NCBI GenBank assembly: GCA_014529385.2
Contig: CM043943.1
Span: 103,078,355-103,142,354 of the forward strand
Length of the DNA stretch: 64,000 nucleotides
From: Adiantum capillus-veneris
Taxonomy: Eukaryota > Streptophyta > Polypodiopsida > Polypodiales > Pteridaceae
Reading direction: 5' to 3'
How positions within the stretch are numbered: the stretch's first letter is position 1; each line of letters opens with the position of its first letter. Shown here piece by piece: positions 38,124-50,104 of this stretch. The notes under the pieces are model-generated. The model did not search any database, was not told where the DNA came from, and saw nothing but the letters and a program-made list of their open reading frames with translations. A program made the translations under genes and the position numbers.

Positions 38124-38913
38124 AGTTAGGAAATAAGACGTAGCTAAATAGATTTTTGAGTAGATTACTTAATGGAGAGAGATAGATTTCACACACAAGA
38201 GATTATAGAGTAGAGAGAGAGAGAGAGAGAGAGAGTACACACGATATACGTGGTTCACCGAATGTGGGCTACGTCCACGGGAAAGCAGCCACTCAATGGC
38301 TTTAGCACTTCAAAAGAAGAAGTAGTTTACAAAGGGATTAAACCCTTGATAGAGCTCCTGCCTTGCTTCACTCTCACCACCTCACACTCACCTTGTTGCA
38401 TCAACTTCACACTATGAAATGTGTGTAGAAATGTCCTCCTTTTATAGGCCAAAAGGGTTGCCCTCTCTTATGAGAGGCAGCCATGTGTAGCCGCCCTTGT
38501 GCGAATAAGTCCAAATTGGACCCTCCAATCCGCCCATGTGTGGCCGCCTTTGAGAAGACAAGTCCGCTTTTGAATTCGGCCACCGGCCATTGACTTCCGA
38601 CCACCGGCCACCGGCCACTGGCCATTGACTACCGGCCACCGGCCAACCGACCGGTTGTTTTTCGACCACTTTTCGGCCATCGTCCGGCCATAATATTCTG
38701 GCAAAAAAAAATATTTCGGCGAAAAAAAAAAGTCTCGAGGGCCTCCGCCCCCGAGGCCTCTAAAGTTGCCCCTGATTCTTGTCCGTGAAAATTTTGGTTT
38801 CCGGTGAGTGATTTGCCTTTACGCACGATGGCTTCTCCTCATAATGGGGGCCTTACAAATGTGCACTTTTACCACAGAAAATTACAAGGGTAAATCAGGC
38901 TCCATACTTAACA
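38124..38913 (-). mobile_element. Solo Ty1/copia LTR inserted in the protease region of element B
   Basis: On the minus strand it begins TGTTAAGTATGGAGCC and ends TTATTTCCTAACT (the terminal CA is mutated). It is flanked by an exact AAGAG duplication (38119-38123 and 38914-38918). Removing it joins YVDKE to DLFISPLKHED in B's protease. It contains TATAAAA (minus strand, 38439-38446) followed by the CACGTATATCGTGTG region and a (CT)n run, typical of copia LTR ends. No internal copia sequence remains, so it arose by LTR-LTR recombination. Confidence 0.88.
38575..38660. repeat. CCGGCCA minisatellite inside the solo LTR
   Basis: Repeated GGCCACCGGCCA and GGCCATTGACT blocks over about 85 bp. Confidence 0.75.
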
Positions 38914-40020
38914 AAGAGGACTTATTTATCTCTCCTCTCAAGCATGAGGATGTAATCCTAGGGGCACCATGGTTTGATTGCATGGCTGCCAATGTTAAAT
39001 TCCCTGAAAGGAGAATCTCCTTTAAGTTCAGGGAAAAAGATATGTATATAGATGCTAAGGAAATGTGTAACACTATATCCATTGTACATACACAAGCTTT
39101 CAACAAGTCAATAAAGAGCTCTATTTTCGTGTACATGATTTTTGTTAAAGATTCTCAAAATGAACCTAATGTTTTAGCAAAAAGAAAATATACACAATCA
39201 AAAGGAATTAGAGTTATCCAATTTTCTCAAGGGGTTTCATGATGTCTTTATTGTTGACGATATCGCTTGTGAACTACCTCCTAAACGAGGTAATGATGAC
39301 CATGCAATTGAACTTCTTCCAGGAAGTTCACCGCCTAACAAACCTCCTTATAGAGTTTCTCAAGCTCAACAAGAGGAGATTATGCGGCAAGTGCATGAGT
39401 TAGTTGAGAAGGGCATGGTTAGTAGGCCTAGCTTATCTCCATTTTGTTCTCCCGTGCTACTAGTGCAAAATAAAGACGGCACATATCGTATGTGTGTCGA
39501 CTATAGAACACTAAATAGGATCACTATCAAAAATAGGTTTCCCGTTCCACGGATAGAAGACCTATTTGATAAGCTACAAGGGTCCACCTACTTCAGTAGG
39601 ATTGGCCTAAAAAGTGGCTATCATCAAATAAGGATAGTTGAAGACATTGTAAAGACCGAATTTTGCACTATGTTTTGTCTTTACGAATACATTGTCATGC
39701 CTTTTGGCTTGACCAATGCACCAGCCACATTCAACCGCTTGATGGAGAAGCTATTCAGGCCTCACCTAACCTTTACTGAAGTGTTCTTTGATGATATCAT
39801 CATCTACTCTAATTCATTAGACGAACACAAGCAACACCTCCAGGTAATATTTCAAGTTCTAAGAGAGAATAAACTTTATGTTAATCGAAAGAAAAGTGAA
39901 TTTTCCTTGCAAGAGATTCAATATTTAGGTCACATTATCTCTCAAGATGGCATCCAAATGGATCCATCAAAGTTAGAGGTAATAAAAGGATGGCCTAAAC
40001 CAAGGAACTTCATGAGTTAA
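38914..40020 (+). pseudogene. pol: Protease C-terminus and reverse transcriptase of element B
   Basis: Protease end: FISPLKHEDVILGAPWFDCM. After a frameshift near 39225 the RT linker reads LPGSSPPNKPPYRVSQAQQ. RT blocks follow: FCSPVLLVQNKDGTYRMCVD, FPVPRIEDLFDKLQG, MPFGLTNAPATFNRLM, then FFDDIIIYSNS (the paired Asp retained). The first catalytic Asp is lost: FSRIGLKSGYH has Gly where the family has Asp. The frame ends at TAA 40018. Confidence 0.88.
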
Positions 40021-40600
40021 GAAGCTTTATAGGTATGTGCGCATACTATAGACTCTTCATAGAAAAGTTCTCACTAATAGCAGGACCATTACATGACCTA
40101 ACAAAGAAAAACGTTAGGTACACATGGTCTGCCAAGGAGAACAATGCTTTCGAAAAGCTTAAAGAAAAGCTTATCTCTCAACCTGTGCTTACACTACCGA
40201 ATCTCTCAAAGCCATTTGAGGTCCAATGTGATGCTTCTGGTGATTGCCTTGGAGCTATTTTGCTTCAAGAAGGGCACTCTATAGGCTATGAAAGTCGAAG
40301 GCTCGACCCTATTGAGAAAGCTCTAGGCATGTATGAAAAGGAACTCCTTGCAGTTCTACATGCCTTAAGACTCATGGAAGCACTATTTATTGGGGACTCC
40401 TTTCATTCTGTGAACGGATCACCAAAGTCTTTACTTCATGACGCAGACCAAGCTCTCCGACAAACAAATGAGGTGGGCAAATTTCCTTTTGAAATTTCAT
40501 TTTCATATTGCTCACATTGCTGGCAAGCAACATCGAGTAGCCGATGCACTCTCAAGATGGCCGAGAGTGAATGTGGTTTCCATAGCAACTCACAATGATC
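40021..40600 (+). pseudogene. pol: RNase H of element B
   Basis: Reads FEVQCDASGDCLGAILLQEG (first Asp kept), YEKELLAVLHALR (Glu kept) and, after a frameshift near 40440-40480, HIAGKQHRVADALSRW (last Asp kept). Confidence 0.85.
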
Positions 40601-41640
40601 TATCTTCTATGATAGATGAGTATGCTATTGATCCCGATTTTAGAGATGTGATTTCAGCCCTTGCATTAGGGAAGAAAGACGAACCATTTACTCTACAAGA
40701 TGGTTATCTTCTCTATGGCAATAGACTATGTGTTACTAACATACTACGTGAGAAAGTAATGTATGAATCGCATGCTCCTCCTTATGCGGGGCATAGAGGG
40801 ATTCAGTCTACCCTAAAAAAGATTGAAACATATTTCTATTGGCCTACCATGAAAGCAAACATACAAAAGTATGTTTCGAAATGTGTGGTATGCCAAAAGA
40901 CAAAGTTTGATAGAGGGAAGCAGCTTGGATTTCTTCAACCTTTGCCAATCCCTAATTCACCATGGGAGAGCATATTCCAAGGATTTTATCTTTGGTTTGC
41001 CTAAGTCTATCCATGGGAATACGGGAATATGGACGATAGTAGACATGTTCAATAAACAAGCTCATTTTATACCTGTCAAAAAGAGTATCAAAGCCCATCA
41101 AATGGCAACCCTCTTCATTTCACAAATCTTCAAGTACCATTGCTTGCCAATGTCCATAGTGTTGGATAGAGATCATAGAATGACAAGTAATTTTTGGAAG
41201 GGTCTCTTTGAGAATTTAGGAACAAGGCTAAACTTCTCTTTGGCCTATCACCTGCAAACGGATGGCCAAAGTGAAATAGCTAACCTAACAATTCTTGATC
41301 TACTAAAAACCTATGTAACGGAAGTAGATCAAAGATCCCAATGGGGGAAGTACTTACCCTTCGTGGAGTATGCTTACATTAACATTGTACATACTTCCAC
41401 GGGAAAAGCACCTTTTGAGGTAATAGAGGAAAGATCAAAAAGTCCCTTGCTACTTAAGGTACACGAGAAGATCTTCGTTGTAGATGAGTATAGTAGAGAC
41501 CTACAAGAATCTTTCCAAAAGATTAAGGATGCTATCTCTATCTCATAGCAAAGGCAAAAGGTTGTTGCTGACAAGCACATAAGATCCCAAGCCTTTAAAG
41601 AAAATGATTAGGTCTTATTAAAATTTCCCAAGGCTCGATT
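40601..41640 (+). pseudogene. pol: Integrase of element B
   Basis: Zinc finger with His-His (HAPPYAGHRGIQ) and Cys-Cys (CVVCQKTK), then a frameshift near 40960. The core has SKDFIFGLPKS (Asp), VLDRDHRMTSNFW (Asp) and DGQSEIANL (Glu), so the catalytic triad is complete though the frame is broken. The C-terminal part continues with stops at 41546 and 41609. Confidence 0.88.
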
Positions 41641-41699
41641 AAGGCACACGACAGGCAAGAATCCTATGGGACACCAACAGTACTATGCTAAGTTAGCAA

Positions 41700-42062
41700 A
41701 AAGATACTATGGTCCCTTCTAGATTGTTAGGCCAATCAATGAGATGGCCTATCAACTCAAGTTGCCCAGTCATTGGCTCATACACAATGCTTTCCATGTG
41801 AGCCTACTAAAGCCTTACAAAGGAGAGCCACCTCAAGAACCAACTATTGAAGACCCACCGGAGATCGAGGACCAAGAAGAGGTGCTGCAACCCGAGTCCA
41901 TTCTCCAACATGAAGACAAGGTACTAAGAGGCGGTAAGACTATCCGATGATATCTTATTAAGTTTAAGAATTATCCTTTTGAAGATGCTAGATGGATGCA
42001 AGGCATACAATTAAAGGATAACCTAAACCTTGTCAATGCTTACAATGCTTCCCTAGAGTAAG
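41700..42062 (+). pseudogene. Integrase tail and chromodomain of element B
   Basis: After the GPF motif (YYGPF, then a TAG) the tail reads MAYQLKLPSHWLIHNAFHVS and ends in a chromodomain-like segment: ESILQHEDKVLRGGKTIR, a TGA at 41948, then YLIKFKNYPFEDARWM. Chromodomains bind modified histones and bias insertion toward heterochromatin in chromoviruses. Confidence 0.8.
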
Positions 42063-42412
42063 CAAATGTACAAATGTTTAAAATGAACAAAGTTTTTGTC
42101 TTATAAGACTCTCTTTTTCTTTATTGTGCACAAAAATGAAGCAGTATGCATGCTTAGATCAAGTTTGTGGAGACGACGTCTCCCGAACACCAAGTAGAGC
42201 TTGTCACTCTACTATGGAAGACTGATAGGACTAATGTGCAAACATGCTTGCGGCAGCTTAGGCTCTCAAGCACCAAATGGACTAGTCATCCATTCTGGAA
42301 GGATGTCGTAGGGTAACATAGGGATCCTCTACCCGCTACGAAAAGGACTAATGAATATGCTTTATCTTCTCTACCCCATAGTCAAGGACGACTATGATTT
42401 CAAGAGAGGTAA
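42063..42412 (+). other. 3' untranslated region of element B
   Basis: No coding sequence. The purine tract AAGAGAGG just before the 3' LTR is a plausible polypurine tract. Confidence 0.5.
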
Positions 42413-45400
42413 TGTCATAATAATCAATATCTAATTCTCCTAAATCATTTTCTCATGTTAAACTGATCATTTAATATGGGAAAGTGCCAAGGGAGAAAAA
42501 GCTAGAATATTGGTTAAGCTAGCAAACCGGCCACAGTAGGGATCCAAAGGAGGGAAAATAGGGACCAAAGGGGGGGCCATCTGCAAAAGATCTATGTGCA
42601 ACAATGGGCTCAAAAGACCCTAAGGTTCAGCCCATTAAGACTTCCAAAATGCTAAAGTTCCAAAATCAAAGGTTGTGTCCAAAGGTCAACCATTACGGGA
42701 ATTGGATGCTTTGAGTGTGTCCCAAAAAGTCTTTATCAAGCCCTACATAGAAGGGGGCGAGCCCAAGGAGTAGCGGATGAGAGAGAAACACCCACACACA
42801 CTCACAAGCTTCATTTGTACACAAGGGGAAAGAGGGACACATGTCAGCTCCCTAGGCCAAATGCTCACAAGGTGTACTCAAATCCTATTGGATGTCCATG
42901 GAGGTGGACCAATGAGAATTAGGCTAGAGTAAATCTAGTGTAATTAATTTAAAAACACTTAATAAAAGAACCAATAAGAATTAAGCTCTCTAGAAGACTA
43001 TTGGACAGTCTCCCAAGGGGACCAATGAGCATTCAGTAGCCCAATGGCTTGCCTAATTCCTATTGGCCAGGAGGCAAAGGGGTCCAATGAGAGTTTAGTT
43101 GCATTTATTAATTACCTAAAGCTCCCACAAAAGGGGAAAGGGGGACACATGTCAGAAGGCTATCACTTATACTGCTTAATTTCCATTGGCTGAGGCTGGG
43201 GAGGTTCAAAAGGGCTGTAGCATGAGTAATTAGTAAGGGAGGTCGACCAAGAGAGAGAGGGAGCTGATTTTTGCAAGGCATTATCACACATTAGGAAAAA
43301 TATGAACCCTCTAGGGGCCCTTTGGGATTAAGGTTAACTGGAGGCGAGACAATAGGAAGAGGGTGGTGGACACACTCTATACCCTCAAAAAAGTAGGGGG
43401 ACAAGGTAGCCTTACACCTCTTTATGGCCTCTTACCTAGTGAGAAGGTAAGGGAGGTGGCTAGGGGAAAGGGAGGGGGGGGGAGGGGACCACTTTGACCT
43501 TTCTTCCCCCACTTTTTGGTTCGGATTTAAAAATACACTAAAAAATATTCAAATTTTCAAAAAATTTCAAATTTCAAGTTTTCCCTCTTTAAAAGGTCCC
43601 CAAACTTATTTCATGGTCAAAAAAATATTTTTGACCGCCAAAAGTCAAAAACGTGCACTAAAAAGTACAAATTGAATTTTTTCAAAAAAGTTCAAAACAT
43701 CATTTTCCACCCTCCAAAGTCTTTCCAAACCTATTCTATAGCTAAAAAGTGATTTTCTCTCTCTAAAAACTCTTTTCTAAGCTCTCCATTGCTGCAACAA
43801 CCACATGCACCTCCTATAGTCTAACACTATCTCTCTGCTAGCTTTCTCCTACCTCCATTGTAGCACCAAGCAAGCTCCTCCCCCATCTCTTCCCCTTGGC
43901 CACCACATAGTTTCACACCAAGCTAGCTCCTCTTCCTTCTCTCACCTCCATTACACCATGAAACAAGATTCTACTCCTAATTTTATTCACTCACACTACA
44001 TGGAAACCTCTACTCCCGAAGATGAAAAAAATATGAGCTCACATGACTTGAATACCACAACAATAGGAGGTGTGAATAGTGTGTGGGCTTTGCAAGGGTT
44101 CATCTCCAACATAAAGATAAAATGGTAAGAAAACTACCCTTGTAGCTTACACTCAGAGCTTAACATCATCTCCATCTTTAAGTTTATCATGCTGGAGAGA
44201 ATAAACCTCTTTATAGCTTTCAATGTTTAGGCTTCATACCTCGTAACACTGGGTGGTGCTATTTTGTTGATGGCTTTGGCGTGTCATCTATAGTTGTGTA
44301 GCATGTGATTGAGTCTCACAATGCAAGTAAGTTGTGTTATCTATGGAGAGTCATCAAAGATTTTTCTTGTAATTTATTCTTTGTATAGTTGTCATTAGAT
44401 TATGATTTTCTACTTTATAATAACTTTGTGCTCACATAATTTGTTGTTTACTTACAGAGTCAACTTCTTTTCAAAGGACATGAGCAAGCAACCATGTGCA
44501 GAGATGGAAATCACTCTATTTTTGTTCCAAGAGGAACCTTTCACTACAATGTTAAAGGATTTTGATAAGAATAGTAGAAATTTTGTAGAATCTTGAACCA
44601 GTGGGTACTCTCTAGGAGCTCTTAGAAAAGCCATCCATATAGTACTACTATCTTTCCTAGTGTCATAGACACACAAATACTCAAGTGTATATGAATATCT
44701 AGATGAGGAAGACAAATACTTGTAAGAGAAGCCTAATAACAACAACATTGTCTCCGTTTGTAATTATTTTCATGAGGCTGGATTCCTCTATAAATGCAAT
44801 ATAAATGTGTTTTTTTTGTTAAATGGTGTCGCATTGAGTGAGAGTATTTAATTTAGATTACTGGAGTTTCATACAAATTTTAGAATTATTGTTGAACTTT
44901 ATGGATATTTTTATTTGCGTGTAAGATGTTTCAAGTCTCAAGTCTTAATCAAAAATTCAAGCAATATTTTGATTTCAGTTTAATCATTAATGGTTATTCT
45001 TATTAAAGTGGATCATAACCTTTGTCAAGATGTCCTCATTTGGGGATGCTGAATATATATCATTAACAACGTTTCACAAGTTGAGAAAGCTAAATTCTTG
45101 CTTTCCAACATGTTATTGTTTTCCATACTATGCCTATGCCAAGCTTGACTTAGAGAAATGACAACTTGAGATGAAGGTGTCGATCTATAAGGGTGACTTA
45201 TTATTGACTCATGTTTCATCATACATATATTGTAAAGCCTTTGAGTTTCCACCTTTTTGAGTAGTGTCGACAAGTTTTTGATATCAATTCTTCTTAATTA
45301 TCCCTATTCATGAGCTATTGGTAGCTATTTCTTTGCTATTGCTAAAGATGATACCAATAGCTATTACCTTGTGAACTTAACTGTTAAATTGCGGATTTGA

Positions 45401-46098
45401 TTTTTACTATGTAGCTCATTTGGATAGAGAAAGTGTAACATAAATTATAAATACATGCATTGTTAACATAGAAGATATGTACCAATCGAGCCTATGTAAA
45501 CTGCTAATCAAGAAACCTTTGGTAGGATACTATAACAATAGGGGTCACATGTGGTTTCAAATACCAAAGAAATGGCTTAACCAATCCCAAGAACACGAGG
45601 TGGACAAGGAAGTACAAATTGGCTCCTTATTTGGTCAATTTCTAGTGTGAATGTTTAATGCACAGGATTTGTGAGGCCTTTGACCTAGGGAGTTCACTAA
45701 AGCATATGTAACATAGCACACATATTCAACATAAGATATTTTGTATTCTTGTAAAGTTACAGAAACATGTGTAGATAAGGTCTATAAGGGGTACTTCTAA
45801 TCCATTCTGGGGAACGCACATGATATAAGAAAATTTTACATAGTGAATGTTCCATACCTTTGAACACATAGAAAAAGGGACCGAGGGGGGGGGTGCTCTG
45901 ATTACATCAAACGCTACACCTCTATCTCATGGCCATGCATTAAAAAAACCCCTATTTGTCATTATAAGACCCAAAGGGGGGAGCTCTTGCTCTCTGTACA
46001 TCTAGCTTACATCCTTTTCTCATACTTATACACAATAGTGTTATAAAATTTTTCCATGTAAAGGCTCACAGGGCCCTCAACAAGAGTGGCCACAAAGG

Positions 46099-46143
46099 CG
46101 CGCAAAATGGCCATCCAAAAGTCCCGGATGGCCATTTCGCGCG
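46099..46143. repeat. Hairpin in duplication unit 1
   Basis: Arms CGCGCAAAATGGCCATCC and GGATGGCCATTTCGCGCG. Confidence 0.85.
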
Positions 46144-46543
46144 TCCTTGCAGTCGCCTTTTTTTTTTTAGTGTTGAACTTTTAGATTGTGATGCAAAAAA
46201 AATCATATCTTGCTCAGAGTCTCCAAAAATCAACGTGCAAGTTGGCAATTTCTTTAAAAATGATATAAAACAGACTTTCTTACTTTTTCCTTAATCTACG
46301 GGCTCCAACGAGCATTAAAACCATGGAATCTGAAAATACTCAAAGAACTAATGTTTTTTATTGTGTTACGGACTGTATTTCCTACATACAAAACTTTCCC
46401 AAAATCTTGCTCTAACACCTTCAAAGGCCCCAGGGGGTGAGCTCTTGCTCTCTGTATATCTAACTTACAGCCTTATCTCATACTTATACACGATAATTTT
46501 GCAAATTTTTGCCATGTAAAAGCTTCCAGGGCCTTCAACAAGA

Positions 46544-46614
46544 GTGGTCACAAGGGCGCGCAAAATGACCATCCAAAAGTCCCAGATCGCCAATTCGCGC
46601 GCCCTTGTGGCCAC
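46544..46614. repeat. Hairpin in duplication unit 2
   Basis: Arms GTGGTCACAAGGGCGCGC and GCGCGCCCTTGTGGCCAC. One mismatch in 18 bp. Confidence 0.85.
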
Positions 46615-48189
46615 TTTTTTTTTTTTTTTTTTTTTAGTGTTGAACTTGTAGACTTTGATGCAAAAAAAAAAACATATCTTGCTCGGATTCTCCAAAAAAC
46701 AACGTGCAAGTTGGCAATCTCTTAAAAAATAATGTAAAACAAACATTTCTTACTTTTTCCTTAATTTGCGGGCTCCAACGCATTAAAAACCATAGAATCT
46801 AAAAATACTCAAAGAACCAATGTTTTTTATTGTGTTAAGGAATGTATTTCCTACATACAAAACTTTTTCCAAAATCCCGCCCGAATACCTTCAAAAGTGG
46901 CTTCCAAGGAGTGCCCTCGATCAAAATTTGAAACTGGAGGAAAATAATCAGAATGAACTCCTAAACTGTGTACAAACTTTAAAATAACCAAAATTTCTTT
47001 CAAAAAAAGTTATTACTAAAAATTTGAAAATAGACTTCCCTTGGACTTCCCACGACGATAGAAATCAAAGGGTTTAAGGAGAGATGTGGCATCGAGGTTT
47101 ATTCCGTCACGATCTCTTCTACTTTATCATGTCTTCTCATGTACAATCTTACCAAACAAAAACAAATTTACACTTTAAATGACTACAAAGATTATTTAAC
47201 TTATCGAACAATCTAAAATATGGTAGACCTAGAGTGCTCTTACACATTAACAAACAAAAAAGTCCAAATTTTTCTCATTAACTTTGATAAACATACATTT
47301 GTGAACAACTTCCAAGGAGTAGTGCGGTCATAGTTCTTACATCCATTCCATGATATGGCATGGTATGGGGTGACCTATCACATAAAAATATCTTTGGTAG
47401 GAGTGCCCTCATGTGAGGAAAGGGTGTGTTGCTACTGATGAAAAGATGTTGCATTGTCCTACTAGGGATCTCTCCATGTTAGCATAATGATTTTTGGTGT
47501 AGTGGGAGCCACATTGCCATTGAGGAGAGCTTTGTGCCACCGTAAAAGCTTCATGTTATGCCAGTTCCTTGAGCCATTCTTGCAAACAACACCACTCAGC
47601 TAGCATAGTAAGAGGTCACCTTGTAACAAAAGCATGTATGAATTCAACACTGACAAAAACTTGTTAAGTATAAGTTGTACAAATTTGCAAGTATTTCCAT
47701 CCAACTGGGAATAAACAATCCTAAAATATACATTATGATGAGATTACCCACCTCTAATAATCATGGATTTGAAGCACCTACCTGCAAGATGTAATAAAGA
47801 AGACTGTTTTAGAGGAAAAGTGGTGACACTTGGCCTCTCTAATCTGCAGCCTTTCACTATTTGTGCACAAAAGCAACCTTTGTGCCAAGCACTACAAAAC
47901 AAGTAGAGGCAACACCTTATACTTCAAAATTTATGATAAGAAGAACACAACCAAAAGAAAGAAGGATATTGTTACCTTGCACAAAGGGGTGTTTTATTCA
48001 AATATGTGATGGTATTGGCAAGATATTGAAGAACCATCAACATTCATCTCACCGAAGGTACGACGTTCTTGGGATGACCTCTGCTCACCCTCAAGTGTGG
48101 CCTTCGGTGCAAACTCCACGGACAAGAAAACATGTATGCATACAATTTCTGATGTCCATGAGCACCATGGCAGCTGTTGCGTGAGGAAG

Positions 48190-48422
48190 CAAAAGATGAA
48201 AAGAGAGAGGGGGGAGGGAGAGGGAGGAACACGGGAGGAGAGAAGGGGGCAATGGGGGAGAGGGAGAGAGAGGGGAGGAGAAGGAGAGAAGGGGACAGGG
48301 AGGGAGAGGGAGGAACATGGGAGGAGAAAAGGGGGCAGTAGGGGAGAGGGGGAGAGAGAGGGGAGGAGGAGGAGAGAAGGAAGCAGGAGGGAGAGGAGAG
48401 GGAGAAAGGAGAAGAGAGAACA
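48190..48422. repeat. Purine-rich (GGGAGA)n block
   Basis: About 230 bp almost entirely purine on the plus strand, with irregular GGGAGAGGGAG repeats. Open frames here are composition artefacts. Confidence 0.9.
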
Positions 48423-49536
48423 AAGGGTTTTTTTTTGTGGGGCTTTTTTTTTTTTGAAAAATTGGACTTTTAGTACTTGTAGGTTTTAAAAAAGGTCAAA
48501 AAATGATTTTTTGATATGTATGTATGTTGGGGGGAAGTTTTAAGTAAAAAAGAAGTAAAAATAATTTTTTTGAAAAAAAATTAAATTTTGGCTCTTAGTG
48601 CCCCACGTTTTTGCTGATGTGGCCACACCTCTTTACTCCCTTCACTTTCAAAAAGCTAGAGAGAGAAGGTGACCTCCTAGGTCCACATCCTACATGTGTC
48701 TTAAAAAAAGGCTAGAAAAGCCTACTCAAAACTAACTTCTTGAATGTCCTTGTCCCCTTAACCCTACACAACATTAGCCTTAATCCCTAAAAATTAGGAT
48801 TCCTTACAAGGCCCATGCAAGTTTCATATGTCTCCTAATGACACACAATCTCATGTGTGACTCTCTCTCCTTCTCAAGCTTTAATGGAAAGCTTACCACC
48901 TACTCCAAGCTTGTGAGGAGGGAGGCCTACACCAACAACTCTTGGCTTTGTGATGAAAATCCAACCAAGAACAAAGCTTTAATGCATTCTCATATTCTCT
49001 ACCATGCTAATTACTAAGCTAAGCTATGCTAATATGAGTGATTATGTGAGGAGATGTACATCTTTCTCGTAAGAATACTCCTTCTTCCTCTCAATCTACT
49101 CTCATACCCCGCTAGCTCTCACCATCTTCGAAGGTGTGTGAGGTCTTGGGTCTAAGACTGTGAGATAATTGATGTTGTGTTTGATAAGTGTTTTGCTTAG
49201 TGCATGAAGTTTCCATCTTCATTGCACTAGCTAGTATTGAAGGAACACAAAGAATTGTATTGTAAAATGTCTCTCTTGATGGGAGAAACCATAATACAAA
49301 GCCTTTTGGAGGGGGAACCGGTTCCATGCAAATTCGGTCCTCAACTATTGTCAATTGCTTGATTTCTCTCTCTTTTGAAGTATTATTCATGCTATCTAAC
49401 TAGGTGTTATGATTTTTGTTGCTCTCTCCACCCAAGCACTCTTGTTATTCTCATTAGGAAGCTATTCTAATGAATTGCTCACTATGTTCATGCTATTTTC
49501 CACTACACACAAGTTACTAGACCATTAAATGTTACA

Positions 49537-49832
49537 CTCAACAATTTGATATGCCATACATCTTAAGGGATTTGGATGAAGTTCACCAGTATGATTGTAC
49601 TTCAATGGATGAGAAAGAGTTGGATCACTATGTGCAATAGCATGGGTATGCTCATTGCCAATGGTAATCTTTATGGAGTGGAACCGATGGATTTACATGT
49701 AGAAAACACAATGGGGATAGTGTGATTGACTATATGCTACTCTTCAAGCCATCATGTATAACAAAAGGAGCTTTACACGTGTAGTTTTGCTCAACATTGT
49801 TAAGCTGATAACGTATTAAAAAATCCATAGTC
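49537..49832 (+). pseudogene. LINE ORF2 endonuclease domain, part 2
   Basis: Continues the endonuclease cut at 27172: FDMPYILRDLDEVHQYD, then ELDHYVQ, GMLIANGNLYGVEP, and NGDSVIDYMLLFKPSC, which matches the late G-S-x-V-D-Y block of LINE endonucleases. It ends where element E begins. The reverse transcriptase of this LINE is not in the window. Confidence 0.75.
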
Positions 49833-49864
49833 CATTAGGAGAAAGTTGGACTCACTTTTGGGCC
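49833..49864 (+). repeat. Left terminal inverted repeat of element E
   Basis: 32 bp, 32/32 identical to the complement of 61872-61903. Confidence 0.9.
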
Positions 49865-50104
49865 TTTCAATTCTAGAGAGAGAGTGGCACTCGACCAATG
49901 AGGAAGAGGCTAACGTTACGTTGAAAATCGACATTTTGAGTCAAGCTCTTTTAAAAAAAAGGGAGGGAATATTATTTTTGTTCATTAAATTACACAATTT
50001 CACGCTTTCAAGGCATAAATGCTATAAGTCATACTAACTCTGTACCGAGGAATTTCAGAACTTTCATTGAAGACTCTATCTAGTATCTTTGTTCCCGCCC
50101 AAAT

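Larger units (their letters stand above)
45981..46896. repeat. 458-bp tandem duplication inside element D
   Basis: GAGCTCTTGCTCTCTGTA at 45981 recurs at 46439, and the whole interval between aligns with the following about 450 bp. Confidence 0.9.
43289..48840. mobile_element. Element D: 5.5-kb non-coding DNA transposon with degenerate terminal inverted repeats
   Basis: The left end starts CATTAGGAAAAATATGAACC. The right end, read inward, starts CATTAGGAGACATATGAAAC. Weaker matches continue inward on both sides (GGGCC, GGGATTAAGG, GGGACAAGG). It splits B's 3' LTR, which proves it is an insertion. The junction lies in a CACA run, so the target duplication cannot be read. Inside there is only AT-rich sequence, a tandem duplication and a purine block. 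No transposase was found, so it is non-autonomous. Confidence 0.7.
27173..49536 (+). mobile_element. Element B: chromodomain Ty3/gypsy retrotransposon with nested insertions
   Basis: LTRs at 27173-28753 and 42413-49536 (the latter split by element D) start TGTCATAATAATC and end AATGTTACA. The 5-bp target duplication CTCAA is exact (27168-27172 and 49537-49541), and the LINE endonuclease continues across it. A primer binding site, gag, protease, RT, RNase H, integrase and chromodomain lie in order. Insertions C, the solo copia LTR and D are all younger than B because they interrupt it. About 8-9 differences in the first 200 bp of the LTR pair suggest several percent divergence. Confidence 0.95.
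42413..49536 (+). repeat. 3' LTR of element B, split by element D
   Basis: LTR sequence occupies 42413-43288 and 48841-49536. Together they equal the 5' LTR within about 10 bp. Confidence 0.9.

Noticed and set aside
48091-48489. Arg/Glu/Gly-rich frame and its Pro/Ser-rich complement
   Set aside because: Purine-rich simple sequence in element D.
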